A DNA stretch of 64,000 bases from Picochlorum sp. 'celeri' (GCA_010909725.1 JAACMV010000006.1:124001-188000), one strand, 5' to 3'; positions 9,949 through 20,904 are shown, counted from the stretch's first letter. Translations and numbers: made by a program. Notes: a model not told the origin generated them from the sequence alone.

Positions 9949-10622
9949 CTAATTATCCTTCTTCTCCTTTTTGTAAAGGTCATAGTATGTAGCAATGAAC
10001 CTATCGTGGTATTCCTTGTACTTCTCATCCTTTGTCACTTTCTCTTGCATCGCTAAATACGCAGCCCGTCTGGCCAAATCCTCCAACTGCGCCTCCTTGT
10101 CTTCCTTGGACACGGCCACATTGGGAAGCTCCTTCATCGACATGACCTTCTTCACTGCTGCCAAGTCCAACTCATCAGGCACCGATGCCTGAATATCAGA
10201 TTCATTAAGGGTATCTTTGAACAAAGCAAAGAATCGCCTCTGTTTCTGAGACATTTCTGCTGCAAGAGGTGCGGGTAAATTCTGCTTTCGCTCCTCCAAT
10301 TCATCAGTCGACATGAGCATGGCTGCCTGGGCAGCGTTTGTCACTCCTTGCAGGCTGTCTAGGGATTCGACTGGTGCACTCGGCATGGCTCCAAATTTCT
10401 CCTACAGATCAAAAGAAGGTATAGTTCGGTATCGAGGATGCCGGAATGCGTCTCGGCCAACAGGGTCGGTCCAACCCTAGAAGGTCGCCCAAGGACATGT
10501 ATTTGCAAAATCTTCCCTGGTCGTACCTGAGAGTTGATATTGTCCAGGAATTCATCTTCATCTCGATCAACAGGTTTATTGAAGAGTTCCAAGACCTTTC
10601 GGGGATCGTTATTGAGAACCAT
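9949..10622 (-). CDS. Unknown 182-residue helical protein
   Basis: Two exons, 10622-10527 and 10401-9949, joined in phase 0 by a GTACGA donor and CTGTAG acceptor. The first ATG in exon 1 is preceded in frame by a TAA further upstream. Exon 1 reads MVLNNDPRKVLELFNKPVD and an acidic stretch; exon 2 is charged, likely helical, with a basic KQRRFF segment and a Lys-rich C-terminus (YKKEKKDN). There is no signal peptide, membrane segment or motif I recognise. An additional small upstream exon cannot be excluded. The 3' end abuts the MAM33 gene with 2 bp between the stops. Confidence 0.6.
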
Positions 10623-10827
10623 GTCGAATTTCTTCTTTCGACAGGTGGGTGCTTAAGTAAAATAACACACACAGTACCAAGTTTGGTATCTAGGACGTAT
10701 TTTATAACATATATTTGTATTGTAATACAGTATACTCGCCTTATCATGATGGATTTGTTTGGACACTTGAGTCCCATGAGGGATCTACCCAATCCAGGCT
10801 GGAGCGAATATTCCAAGCATCTTGGGA

Positions 10828-12050
10828 TCACTTGCGTACCAGCCAGAATTGATTCATCTTATGGCCAAACTCTAGCTTCTCTAGGCTCTTGAAACCTGCT
10901 TTGAGAAGTTTCTCTCTCAGCAGGCTCTCTGTGAGCCCCATGGCTCCAAGAGCAGCAGGGTGAGGACCCTGCATTGCTGAGGGCAAACAGACATGGCAGG
11001 AAAATCCATAGACCATTGGAGCCAATGGATTTTTGTGGACGTTCTCTCCGTGTGTTTCGAGGCATTTCATGTCTCCAATCACCCAGATCCCTCCTTCTTT
11101 CATGGCTTTGCAGACATTTTCCATCACTTCAAATGGCTGACTCATGTCATGGACTGCATCCTGACTCAACACAAAATCGTACGTATCCTTCTTCATGCCA
11201 CCCTCTTCCAGTCCTGGATTGATAAATTGTACATTGGTCAACCCTTTTTCTTTTGCTGCCGCCCTCCCTCCCTCGAGGGAAATGTCAGCAATATCATATC
11301 CATGCACCTGAGATTTTGGAAAGGCTTCTGCCAACAAGTTGACTGCAAAACCGTATCCGCACCCTACATCTGCTGCCATGCAACCACTTTCCAATTTTTC
11401 AGCAACGTCTGGTACAGATTTCAAGCTCTTCACCAAGAAATGGCGCTGCCAGACTGACAGGACCCGACACACACCACAGTTGCAATTCACTCCATATCCA
11501 TCAAAGTCCAATCCCTTGCCTGTTTTGTACATCTCTGGAAGTCTCTTTGTCGCAGTTTCAAAATTTGGCTCCAACATACTGAGCGCTCCAATGGCATAGA
11601 ACGGAGATGTCTCATCTCTGACCAACACATCCTTTTGGTATTCACTTAACCAATATGTCTCTGCCTTCTCGTCAGTCGATATAATCTTGTTTGCAGCCTG
11701 ATGTCTCAGCCATTCTTCAATGTATCTCTCATTCAACGACAGCCCAGCAGCAATCTCTTTGCCAGTCTTTGGGCCATGTTCAGCTATATATGTATAGAGC
11801 CCAAGCTTGTCTCCCAATACCTGCATTCATCATCATCATCATGCAATGTATCATTGGCTAGCAAACCATTGAGCATTGGATTGCATATTCATAAGCATAC
11901 CATGAGATTCCCAGCCATGGAATTCACCAAGTAGCCCATAACCTTTTGCTGCAACTCCCCAGCCAGCTCTGCATCTGTCTGAGGAGCAGATGCCTTTTCT
12001 GTAGACTCTGGCCCTTTCCCTGAGAATAGATTCTGTAAAAATCTCATCAT
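10828..12050 (-). CDS. SAM-dependent methyltransferase with winged-helix N-terminus
   Basis: Two exons, 12050-11901 and 11820-10828 (GTATGC donor, ATGCAG acceptor, phase 0), giving 380 residues. Residues about 45-130 form a winged-helix-like segment (GDKLGLYTYIAEHGPKTGKE), as in the bacterial Rv2258c-like methyltransferases. The SAM site is AADVGCGYGFAVNLLA, followed by an acidic motif (VHGYDIAD) and SQDAVHDM. A CNCGVC cysteine cluster lies in the linker before the catalytic domain. The substrate is unknown; relatives methylate small molecules. The architecture is more common in bacteria than in plants, so ancient transfer is possible, but the gene has a local-style intron. Confidence 0.78.
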
Positions 12051-12266
12051 TGTTTTAATCAGACAGGAAATGGGATGAATGAATGGATCTATTCCGCCAG
12101 AACAGCAAGCAAGTAAGCAAATGTTGTGATCTGTACACGTGTCACGCGGCGTCGATATCTATGGGATTGAACACTATCTATCCCTGACTATTTTTGATAT
12201 TATTACAGTACTATTTACTTTTTTTTCTAGTGTAGGTACATAACTACGGAATGCATTACATTGTTC

Positions 12267-13142
12267 TCACCAAGCACCTACAGCCTTGGCTGTTGGATCT
12301 TTGAACAATGCATAATCCCACTTTGTATCCAGACTGAATGGTTCACTGATATCCACACCATCCTTTGTGATCTTTGAGATTTGGAACTTGTTCACAGAGA
12401 CTTTGTCCCTATAATAACACACTCGCAGGCAATCGTGCAGCAATTCCATGGCAGCCTTCTCATCCATGTCAGGACTATGCCTCTCTCTCATCAGCGGTCG
12501 AGCGAGATGATTTCCAAACCCAGTCGCTACAGTATCGTCTGTATAGTTTGTACCTATCATTCCGACTGTTCCGAGGAATGGTTTCCCCCGTTGCAATCCT
12601 CCAACCACAATAGAGTTCCACAGCGGGTCAAACTTGTTCCTTCTATTATACATGACTCTAGTCAGATAGGAAAATACCTCAGATGGTGTCATTCGATGCC
12701 CATCATCCATGCAAAAGTCCTCGGTGGCCAGTTCATCCAGCATCTTGACAATCTGCTGGTAGTCTGACAGCTCCCCTCCTGCACCCACCACACAGGAATC
12801 ATTCACTTTTGTCAATCTCTGGATGGATTTATAACGCTTTGTTGATCCATATGCCCCCAACATATCACACGCCATCAACACCCCATCTTTATAGGTGACC
12901 CCAAGAACTGATGTTCCAGTCACATATGGATACTGGGTATGACTCTTGTGGCCAAGGCCAGCAGGATCCACCACCAGCCCTTCATTCCCTGAAGAAGGAA
13001 TCAACACACTGTGTGGTTGATGTCCCCCATGTAACTTGTACTTGAGATGCTCTTCCTGTGTCACTCGTTCGGGGTGGGCCAGAGGACCACCTGTCACTCC
13101 TGGTCCTATCGCCCTTGCATGAGAACTCTCTCGTGCCTGCAT
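12267..13142 (-). CDS. 20S proteasome subunit beta type-4 (beta7)
   Basis: A single exon of 291 residues. After a propeptide of about 72 residues comes the conserved PYVTGTSVLGVTYKDGVLMA start of the mature subunit, then CDMLGAYGSTKRYKSI, WNSIVVGGLQRGKPFLG and CLRVCYYRDKVSVNKFQI. These match PSMB4/PBF1, the non-catalytic beta7 subunit that completes beta-ring assembly of the 20S core. Length is normal for the family. Confidence 0.93.
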   Translation of the reverse strand: MQARESSHARAIGPGVTGGPLAHPERVTQEEHLKYKLHGGHQPHSVLIPSSGNEGLVVDPAGLGHKSHTQYPYVTGTSVLGVTYKDGVLMACDMLGAYGSTKRYKSIQRLTKVNDSCVVGAGGELSDYQQIVKMLDELATEDFCMDDGHRMTPSEVFSYLTRVMYNRRNKFDPLWNSIVVGGLQRGKPFLGTVGMIGTNYTDDTVATGFGNHLARPLMRERHSPDMDEKAAMELLHDCLRVCYYRDKVSVNKFQISKITKDGVDISEPFSLDTKWDYALFKDPTAKAVGAW

Positions 13143-13397
13143 CTCTCTCTTATTTTTCTTTAATAGTACTAATACTGTTGTTGGTCTAAATCTTGTTGAT
13201 GTATTCGTATCGATGATCTACACTCGGAACGTGATCAATCAATCAATCGAATAAATACCCTGTATTTATCAACAGCAGAGGCACTATATGGTAGGTAGGT
13301 ATTCCTTCAATACTTGATAATATAAAACTAGTTTGATATATCTATTTCCAAAATCCAATGATCAAGGCATGGGAAGAAAATATGAGACAGAAGGAAA

Positions 13398-14325
13398 ATG
13401 CTGAAATTCAGGGAGAACGGAATTAAAAACAAGTCTCTCTGGACTACTTTGTCTCAAGTAAAGAAGCCATTGCACTCAGGATTGTTCCTCAAACGCTATA
13501 CATGTTTGATGATGAGTTGCTATAAATGTGTGTACGCAACCTGGATGGGGTCTCCAACTTCTCCAACCCCGTTGAGAAGGAGGAAGAACTGCTGCAGTGG
13601 TGGACCTCGTAGACTGGCCTCTGGGAGAACAACTGTGGGACAGGTGTACTCGAACCCTTCTGAAGAGACTCCTGGTGGGTCAGAACGATCCAAGGTGCCT
13701 TCATCGTCACCAATGGATGCAGTCATGTTCAACCTTGCAGAGATGCTGGGCATTGTTGTAGGTAGGGATTTATATCAATGGTTTCTGGTAAGCTTTTGAT
13801 GTATACATGGCACTCATGGTGTATGCAATGTATATAGGTGATGCCAATGCATCTTCTACGCCAGAGAATGATCGTGCTATTGTCACATCTGTTGAGGATG
13901 CAAAGGAGAGGATTACAGGTTTGTATGAATCATCATACTTCTTTTCTGGAGAAGGATGTCAATCAGATTGGGATGTATTTGATGATGAGTGTGAATTTAT
14001 AGACGGTTTCAGTAGTTTTCGAGGCACAGGTCGTTTCCGGAGAAATGTGAGCAACTTTGGAAAGGTTTTGACAGAACCGACATGTACATTGGTTGCATTG
14101 GACGTCTCTAAACATGACGACACAAAGGCATTGCTGGTTGCCTCGTGGATATTCAAAGCCAGGGTTAAGTGGATTGGTGGTTTGCTGGCAGCGTCGGGTG
14201 ACACAACCTATGTTCTACAGAGAAGCTTGGATGGGGTAGAGTACAGGGTTGTTCAGCATGACGAAAAGTGGAAGACCTCAAAATCTGCCGTGTTGAGAAA
14301 TATGCTCTTCAACAGAATAAAATAA
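13398..14325 (+). CDS. DUF2358-like (NTF2-fold) protein, probably plastid
   Basis: Two exons, 13398-13761 and 13838-14325, with a phase-1 intron (G|GTAGGG, TATATAG) that joins MLGIVVG to DANASST; 283 residues. The C-terminal domain (ITGLYESSYFF ... WDVFDDECEFIDGFSSFRGTGRFRRN ... YRVVQHDEKW) resembles the DUF2358 family of plastid proteins in plants, which have an NTF2-like fold and no established reaction. The N-terminal ~110 residues are Ser/Arg/Gly-rich and may be a transit peptide; the true ATG within this exon is uncertain (another Met cluster is at about residue 38). Confidence 0.6.
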
Positions 14326-14381
14326 TAATAGTATCTCATTGTCAAAATGTATCAAATTCTACTGCATTCATTAATAATCAA

Positions 14382-16976
14382 TTAATTCTGATGTGAAAGT
14401 GTCTTGGATGGTACAGGGTCAAGCGTGTCGGAGGAGTACAGAACTGAATCCTTCTCCACCGCAGGGACGTGCTCGTGTTTGGATGCCAACACAAGTTTGC
14501 ATCGACATTCGCCATCGTTCCAAACAATTGGTTTCGACTTTTCTTCTGCACCCTGTGGATTCAAAATTAACTTGACCTTTTCCACTGCTGATTCTGGAAT
14601 GACATAATATCCCAAAAGTATCATTTGCAGAGACGCGCAGCGGCTTTGTAAGCATGCATAACTGATGGCTTCTCCTTCGAATGCAAAGGTTGAAGAATCT
14701 TGAACTTGCAATGCGCATGACTGATCCACATTGCTGTATATCTCGATTGAACCTGGAATCAGAGCTTCCTGCGCCAAAGACTTTGCAGAAAATGATGCAG
14801 AATTGATTGCTGCACCAATTGGCAATCTCTCTCTGTCTTCAAAGCGCGTCTGTTTACTCTCTCCAGAAAGCTTCTCAGCTATTATGCTAATGTCAGAAAA
14901 GCCTGTCTCTTCGTTCAGGTACCTAATATTCAACTGACATGTAAGTATCAATGCATCCATTCTCATCATTTCAGAGGATGACAGGGCAAACCCAGAAATG
15001 TTTCTATCCACTATCCATTTTGTGTCACTCAATACAATAGCTGCGGAGAAGTCTCGAATATCCACAGCGCTTCTCAATTCATGAATATTCCTAGGGTCGC
15101 ACTTCTTGTGAACCACTGTAATGTTGTTGAGGCCACCCCGTAGGCTATCCAAGATTCCTTCTATTTCTGATTCTTCATGCAAATTTAGAATCGTAACACT
15201 GCCACCATCTTCTAATCCCAGTTTCGAATCCAATGCTTTGATCAATGCCATGGAGTAACTATTTCCTGGCCAACCACAGATCAACACATTTGGACAAGAA
15301 GCGGTTCTATCCTGATTTTCCAAGAGGGCAAAGAATCTCGTCGTCGACTCGTCTGAGGACGATGTCGATCCCCAATGAGAATTAAATCTACCAGATAGAG
15401 ATCTAGGATCCCGCTGATAGACAGCAGACACTTTTCCGGCATTGGCCATGAACACATCAATGTCCCACGTGTCTTCCCCAGACTTGAACGATATAAATGG
15501 TGCCTCGAGAGCTTTGGTTGCAGATGGATGTACAGATTGAAGAAGAACAATCTGCTCACCTCGACCCATCACCCGATCAGGGTCTGGGTTCAAATCAAAT
15601 TCCATCAGATCCGTTCTCCCAAATCCAAGAGGTGTTGCATATTCAAAGTATTGCATTATTTCAGAAATCTTCTTCCCAACAAATCGCTCCTGTGTGTCGT
15701 AATAAATTCCAATGAAGCAAGGAGAGTTGTGATCAAACAGGTTGTGAGACACAACGCTCGCAACAGGATGTCTGAGCAATCGAGCAGTCCTGAGGGTGTT
15801 GATCTTTGTTGTGAATATCGGTCGAACCGACGACGAGCACGAATACTTGATCAGTTCCAGTCCGTCTTCCGTCTGCATCTCTGCAATGATGAGAGGTTTT
15901 TCATAGGATGAATGGACAGCCTCATCCATGAGGACAGCACTGCGAAGAACCTGTGCATCAGATTCTCTGCACCGCTGGCTGTAATCACCAGCAATAATCA
16001 CCGCCTTTGCTTTTTGAGCCGCGATCAAATCCAACGCCAAAGGATCCAAAGGCGATCCCTGTCGAAAGACGAGCCTGCATCCATACCTCAAATGCTCTGG
16101 CACTGCTGTTTCAAACAGTGACTCCATACCCAATTTCTCCTGCCCCTGACAGAGCACTGCAATCGCCACACCACCAGCAGTATTTCGATGCGATCCACAA
16201 ATCTCTTTGACAATCCGAATGGCTTGGTTCAGGTCCCGTGACGATTCCCCCCAGCAGAGCAGCACATAGTGCCCTTCCTCCATCACTGCCGACCCCTTCC
16301 TCACATTGCCTTCTAAAACCTCCAAAACAACCTGCTCTATCAGAGCCAGTATCAACGCAAACGATGCCAAGCCAATCACCGCAATCGTCACTGCAAAAAT
16401 CTGCTCCGCTATTGCCACACCAGTTTCCTCTGGCAAATCTTGCCCCAATATAATTTTCAGTATTGAATACAGTGAATTCCAGAAATTAAAGACACCCCCG
16501 TTACTTTCTCCCTCCCCAGAAGGCACCATCTGCCCCTGTATAACTCCTCCAAGCAGTAATAAGAGCGTGTTGATCACCATGAATAACTGCAAATCACTCC
16601 ACGTATCCTTCCTCCACAGAAAGTACTGGTACAACAGTGTCTGCCAAAACTCATCCCACCCACCAGCCTTCTTCTCACCCTTTCTGGATACTTTATTACG
16701 AATCCAATGAACTTTCTGTGCTACAGAGGTATCCTGATCAGATAATCTATTACGGTTTATCGACGGAGGAGCCGTGTGACGAGTATCTGATCCATTGTCA
16801 TCCCTTCCTGCCCTCATCCTTGGTCTATGGATCCGTCTCTGGACTCCTTTGCGTATATTTATATTTCTTTGAACTATCAGTGGCCTTGTATGCCGAGGGT
16901 GAGTGGTACCCTTGTCCAACCCTACCAAACCCCTCCGCATGGCACTTGGAAATGTTGTTGCTACTAGGGAAAGCAT
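14382..16976 (-). CDS. CASTOR/POLLUX-like envelope ion channel
   Basis: 864 residues from the ATG at 16976. The N-terminus (MLSLVATTFPSAMRRG) is Arg-rich and free of acid over ~60 residues, as in a plastid transit peptide. Membrane segments follow (LQLFMVINTLLLLLGGVI and IFAVTIAVIGLASFALILALIEQV with a pore-like region between). The rest holds two RCK-like nucleotide-binding regions (HYVLLCWGESSRDLNQAI; NVLICGWPGNSYSMALIKALD). This order matches CASTOR/POLLUX/DMI1 proteins and the plastid PEC1/PEC2 channels that pass K+ and Ca2+ across envelopes. Ligand and ion are inferred from the family. Confidence 0.85.
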   Translation of the reverse strand: MLSLVATTFPSAMRRGLVGLDKGTTHPRHTRPLIVQRNINIRKGVQRRIHRPRMRAGRDDNGSDTRHTAPPSINRNRLSDQDTSVAQKVHWIRNKVSRKGEKKAGGWDEFWQTLLYQYFLWRKDTWSDLQLFMVINTLLLLLGGVIQGQMVPSGEGESNGGVFNFWNSLYSILKIILGQDLPEETGVAIAEQIFAVTIAVIGLASFALILALIEQVVLEVLEGNVRKGSAVMEEGHYVLLCWGESSRDLNQAIRIVKEICGSHRNTAGGVAIAVLCQGQEKLGMESLFETAVPEHLRYGCRLVFRQGSPLDPLALDLIAAQKAKAVIIAGDYSQRCRESDAQVLRSAVLMDEAVHSSYEKPLIIAEMQTEDGLELIKYSCSSSVRPIFTTKINTLRTARLLRHPVASVVSHNLFDHNSPCFIGIYYDTQERFVGKKISEIMQYFEYATPLGFGRTDLMEFDLNPDPDRVMGRGEQIVLLQSVHPSATKALEAPFISFKSGEDTWDIDVFMANAGKVSAVYQRDPRSLSGRFNSHWGSTSSSDESTTRFFALLENQDRTASCPNVLICGWPGNSYSMALIKALDSKLGLEDGGSVTILNLHEESEIEGILDSLRGGLNNITVVHKKCDPRNIHELRSAVDIRDFSAAIVLSDTKWIVDRNISGFALSSSEMMRMDALILTCQLNIRYLNEETGFSDISIIAEKLSGESKQTRFEDRERLPIGAAINSASFSAKSLAQEALIPGSIEIYSNVDQSCALQVQDSSTFAFEGEAISYACLQSRCASLQMILLGYYVIPESAVEKVKLILNPQGAEEKSKPIVWNDGECRCKLVLASKHEHVPAVEKDSVLYSSDTLDPVPSKTLSHQN

Positions 16977-17086
16977 ATTACTAGCTTTGGTATTCAAATT
17001 CGCATGCGTGTTTTATAAAAACATTCTCATTATTTAATACAACTATCTGTAAATATTATATGGATTGGTTGAATATTACGATTGCT

Positions 17087-18292
17087 CTATGGAGCCCTTG
17101 ATGCAACTGACCGACGGGTCACTCTGGACTGATTTGTTGTCTTCGTCTCCATATTGGTGACGTTATCATCATCCCTTGCATCGTCATTCTCATCAGATGC
17201 GCTTGCATCTTCTTTCTTGACGGCATTGTCTGCTGCTTCACTCCAGTAGAAGAGCGTCTTTGCTTCTCCATTCATATAGGCATGTAAAAAGGTTGTTGCC
17301 AAGACGCTTGGGACAATGTACAACAGGGCTGGCTGGGCAGCCTTGAACACATTCATCACGACAATTGTCGCAACAACACCAATCACATATCCCAAAAAGC
17401 AAGAGTAGAACAAGCGTGGCTTTCCTGTGGATGTCTGCTTGGGTGTCACCAGGTGCTTCTGCACATCATACCTCAAGATGATGGCAACCATGATTCCTGG
17501 AATGACAATATCTCCGAGACCTAGCATGGAAAATTCTGCTGCTGCCAGCTCCTTTGGGAAGAGCAATTTGATGGGAGCATCAAAGGACTTGGCAACAGAG
17601 ACCATGACAGGGGTGCAAAAGACCCAAAAGACGTCATAGAAGAAGAGTCCACACAGCAAGATGACGCCATTCTGCACAGTTCCAAGACTCAAATGCTCCA
17701 CTCCCTGTAGACTAAAGGCAATGCCCAGGATGTTGTTGGCCAACCAATGCTTTGTCTGCCAGTACCAATAGCAAAACCCAGCTGCTGGTATGCATAATAC
17801 AAGCTCGAGCAAGGAGAATTCAAACTCCAAGCCATCTTTGAGAACCACAGGGATCGCTGGTATCTTGAATTCGCGTTGCTTTCTGAGAAGATCCGCATCT
17901 GAAAAGCCAAGCAGCGGGTCCACAGTGGCAACCAGCCCCAGCGTCCCCAAGAGAATAAAGTACAAGGTCAACACCATGTTCACAATGTCTTTGGGTAGAA
18001 ATTTAAAGGCTAAAAACAGCCCAAACAGCATCACAGACCCAACCAGAGGAAATTTATAGGCATCCTTCTTCGACATGGATTCCGTTGGCGGTTCGGACTT
18101 GACCGATCTCCAGCATCCACAGAATACAACGATGGCTGCTGTTACTATGACATTTATATTTGGAGGATATGTCACAAACAAAGGAATCAATGCGTGTATC
18201 CCGACAAGAGCGTGTGACAAGAGCGTGATCCCTCGAAACTGCTCTTGCAGCGTCCGAGTACTTGTATTCCCTGATCCGTTCCTCTTTGTCAT
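17087..18292 (-). CDS. Signal peptide peptidase (intramembrane aspartyl protease)
   Basis: 401 residues from the ATG at 18292 (MTKRNGSGN). Nine hydrophobic segments are visible. The catalytic motifs are present in order: YD in GLFFYDVFWVF, GLGD in SMLGLGDIVIPG, and the PAL motif PALLYIVPSV. Signal peptide peptidase clips signal-peptide remnants and some membrane proteins in the ER membrane. The last ~45 residues are a charged cytosolic tail (SDENDDARDDD, then RVTRRSVASRAP). SAP18 lies 73 bp upstream on the same strand. Confidence 0.93.
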   Translation of the reverse strand: MTKRNGSGNTSTRTLQEQFRGITLLSHALVGIHALIPLFVTYPPNINVIVTAAIVVFCGCWRSVKSEPPTESMSKKDAYKFPLVGSVMLFGLFLAFKFLPKDIVNMVLTLYFILLGTLGLVATVDPLLGFSDADLLRKQREFKIPAIPVVLKDGLEFEFSLLELVLCIPAAGFCYWYWQTKHWLANNILGIAFSLQGVEHLSLGTVQNGVILLCGLFFYDVFWVFCTPVMVSVAKSFDAPIKLLFPKELAAAEFSMLGLGDIVIPGIMVAIILRYDVQKHLVTPKQTSTGKPRLFYSCFLGYVIGVVATIVVMNVFKAAQPALLYIVPSVLATTFLHAYMNGEAKTLFYWSEAADNAVKKEDASASDENDDARDDDNVTNMETKTTNQSRVTRRSVASRAP

Positions 18293-18365
18293 TTTTTTAT
18301 TATTAAAACACACACTACTTGATGTATTTATGTATAACACCATATATGGTGCGGAATACATGTAG

Positions 18366-19043
18366 TCATCCACAGACAACATCCACAATATCCCCAATTT
18401 GAAATCCTACATCCTGCAATGTTTCTTTGCTCTCCTTCTCATCTGCGGAGCCAGACACCTTTCCTATACTCCTCATGACGAGTCGACCTCGGCTATCTGG
18501 ATATACAAGCGAGAAGGACATGGTGGTGGCATCAGTCATATCAAAGCCTTGGTCTTCATCACCACGCTCATCCTTGACAGTCTTTTGTACCAATTCGTAC
18601 AATTCCTTCAACGTTGCATCTTTCCATGTGTATATCCGAAACTCTGGCAGCAGTTTGTCTTGTGTCTGTGGCACTGGCTCTCCATCCTGTACTACAACTC
18701 GACAGTACTGTGAATATTCCTCTGGCTCTCGCTTGACAGAGCCATCCCGGGGGAATACCCGAAGCAGCAGTGGACAAACCCTTTTCCTATCAATCGACAT
18801 GCGTGACTTTGGCTTCCAGGTGCCACCCATCCGTCCTCCATAGCCTGAGGACCGACGACCAAAGTTGCCTCCGCTGGACCGAGGAGGAAAGCTCCGCCTT
18901 CCCCTTGGTCTACTAGAATAGTTCCTATAGTTGCTCCGTCTATAGCCATCGTCTCGCCTGGCAGGTGAATATGAAGACCGATGGACATGTCCACCCTCTC
19001 GGTTGAAATGGACTGGTCCTCGACCTCTCGGTTGGGGTCCCAT
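18366..19043 (-). CDS. SAP18 family protein with RGG-rich N-terminus
   Basis: 225 residues. The first ~75 are Arg/Gly/Ser-rich (RSSGGNFGRRSSGYGGRMGG), suited to RNA binding. The SAP18 domain follows: DRKRVCPLLLRVFPRDG, LPEFRIYTWKDATLKELYELVQ, and FSLVYPDSRGRLVMRSIG. SAP18 is a ubiquitin-like-fold subunit of the Sin3-HDAC complex and of the ASAP/PSAP complexes linked to splicing. The extended RGG region is longer than in animal SAP18. Confidence 0.9.
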   Translation of the reverse strand: MGPQPRGRGPVHFNREGGHVHRSSYSPARRDDGYRRSNYRNYSSRPRGRRSFPPRSSGGNFGRRSSGYGGRMGGTWKPKSRMSIDRKRVCPLLLRVFPRDGSVKREPEEYSQYCRVVVQDGEPVPQTQDKLLPEFRIYTWKDATLKELYELVQKTVKDERGDEDQGFDMTDATTMSFSLVYPDSRGRLVMRSIGKVSGSADEKESKETLQDVGFQIGDIVDVVCG

Positions 19044-19323
19044 GGCTATCGCAGCAACTCTTTTACTTCTATTTACTGCTATAACTATATCTGAAATTGA
19101 AGAATGCTATGAGAATCCTGTTGTTACTCACGCACAAAGAAAGAGAGACTTTTTATAAAGTCTAAATTTAGATGGACAGAGTAATTCGTTAGACCATCCA
19201 GCGTTCACCTAGATTATGCACCTACCGCATCACAAGACGAGTAGCAAATGTAAATTATTTGTACAAGTAGATGAACCACATGTTGAGATCAGATTGATGT
19301 GCACACACCTAGGGCATTGAAAA

Positions 19324-20904
19324 ATGAATCAACCCAAGAGGGCGCTGAGAGCATCTTTGCTGGCTTCTTCTTCTACACTATATAGAAGAAAGAAATATTG
19401 TACTTTTTTGGATACGCGCGGTAGTAGTCGGTTAAAACGGAGGGGTGTGGTTGTCAGAGCAACGGTTGACTATGAAGAGGATACAACTGGCAGTAGTAGT
19501 AAGAACAATACTACCACAACGTCTTTTCCTGATGGGATTCAGGGAGCGAAGAATAACATTATGAATAAAGGACCATCGAAGATCTCAGAAGAGGTCAAGG
19601 AAGACGTGGTCGATGACAACGTATCTCAGACGAGTGGAACACTGTGGGGGGCCATGGCTCTGATTATTGGTAGTACAATTGGGGCAGGGATACTGGCTCT
19701 GCCTGATATTACACAGGATGCTGGCTTTGTTCCTAGCACGACTGGTCTGGTTGGAGTGTGGGCTTTTTTGGTGGGGCAGGCATTGTTGTTGGCAGAGGTG
19801 AACATTAATCTGATGGAGATTCAGGCAGAGGAGGAGGAGGCCACATCATCATCATCATCAGATACTATTCTCACGTTGAGAACAATGGCTGAAAAGACTC
19901 TGGGAAAGGGGGTGGGTAAAGCAGCCACTGGGATATATTTGTCGCTGAGCTACTGCCTCTTGGTTGCGTATTTGACAAAGGTGGGAGAAATTTTCTCTTT
20001 TGCATCTGATGGAAAGCTGCAATCAGGTACCATGGTGGATGTTTTTGCGCTTGGATCCTTGGGCATGTTTATTTTTGGGGGGCCTATGTTTGTTGACAAG
20101 TTGAATCAGGGATTGACGTCAGTGCTGGTAGCGCTGTTCATGTCTATTCTGGCACTGGGGATGGCACATACCAATTTGGATGTGTTGTTTGGTGGTGACA
20201 GTGTTCAGTCTTTTCAAGCTGTCGGCCCTGCGATACCAATCATGTTTCTCTCTCTAGTATATCATGATTTGATTCCTCTGATTTGTTCATACCTTGGTGG
20301 GGACAGGAAGAGGACGCAACAGGCCCTTGTTTTTGGGAGCTTGGTTCCATTGGCCATGTTCATCTCGTGGGAGGCAGTCACATTGTCATTCTTCAAGGAA
20401 TACAATGCGTCAGGTATTCACTCTGCCGTGTATACATCGGGTCATATAGACCCCGTGAATCTGATGATTTCTGCCAGTGGAAGCCCTCTCATTGGTAGTT
20501 TGGTTCAGGGATTTTCCTTTGTCGCCATTGCCACATCATTCCTGGGGACGACCATGGGAGTCTCAGAGACTATTCGATCCGAAGCATCCGAATTCGATAC
20601 TGATGACGAGCAAAAGATGGGCGATGACGTCTTGAGAAATGTGGGCCTGACTGCAACGCTCATTCCACCTCTGCTCTTCACCACCTCTGGAGACCCCAAG
20701 GCATTCATTCAGGTCCTGTCCGTAGCTGGTGGCTATGGAATGACTCTTTTATATGGCATTTTCCCTCCACTCATGGCTTGGAAGCTGAGAGAGACGATGA
20801 AGGCCCCGAAATATGCAGTGCCTGGAGGCAATCTCATGTTGGGCTCCCTGCTCAGCATTGGCATATCTCTGGGAATCTACAGAGTCCTCCAGGACGCTCT
20901 TTGA
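19324..20904 (+). CDS. Aromatic amino acid (Tyr/Trp) permease, probably plastid
   Basis: 526 residues. The N-terminal ~110 are Ser/Arg/Thr-rich (SLLASSSTLYRRKKYCTF), consistent with a transit peptide. The hydrophobic core begins with LWGAMALIIGSTIGAGILAL, the first helix of the HAAAP/Tyr-permease family, followed by about ten more hydrophobic segments including PIMFLSLVYHDLIPLICSYL. Plants and algae carry such bacterial-type transporters in plastids, where aromatic amino acids are made. Direction and exact substrate are inferred. It diverges from SAP18 across 280 bp. Confidence 0.82.
   Translation: MNQPKRALRASLLASSSTLYRRKKYCTFLDTRGSSRLKRRGVVVRATVDYEEDTTGSSSKNNTTTTSFPDGIQGAKNNIMNKGPSKISEEVKEDVVDDNVSQTSGTLWGAMALIIGSTIGAGILALPDITQDAGFVPSTTGLVGVWAFLVGQALLLAEVNINLMEIQAEEEEATSSSSSDTILTLRTMAEKTLGKGVGKAATGIYLSLSYCLLVAYLTKVGEIFSFASDGKLQSGTMVDVFALGSLGMFIFGGPMFVDKLNQGLTSVLVALFMSILALGMAHTNLDVLFGGDSVQSFQAVGPAIPIMFLSLVYHDLIPLICSYLGGDRKRTQQALVFGSLVPLAMFISWEAVTLSFFKEYNASGIHSAVYTSGHIDPVNLMISASGSPLIGSLVQGFSFVAIATSFLGTTMGVSETIRSEASEFDTDDEQKMGDDVLRNVGLTATLIPPLLFTTSGDPKAFIQVLSVAGGYGMTLLYGIFPPLMAWKLRETMKAPKYAVPGGNLMLGSLLSIGISLGIYRVLQDAL

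Noticed and set aside
10409..10831. 140-codon minus-strand frame between the unknown protein and the methyltransferase
   Set aside because: Covers exon 1 of the unknown gene in a wrong frame; no conserved pattern.
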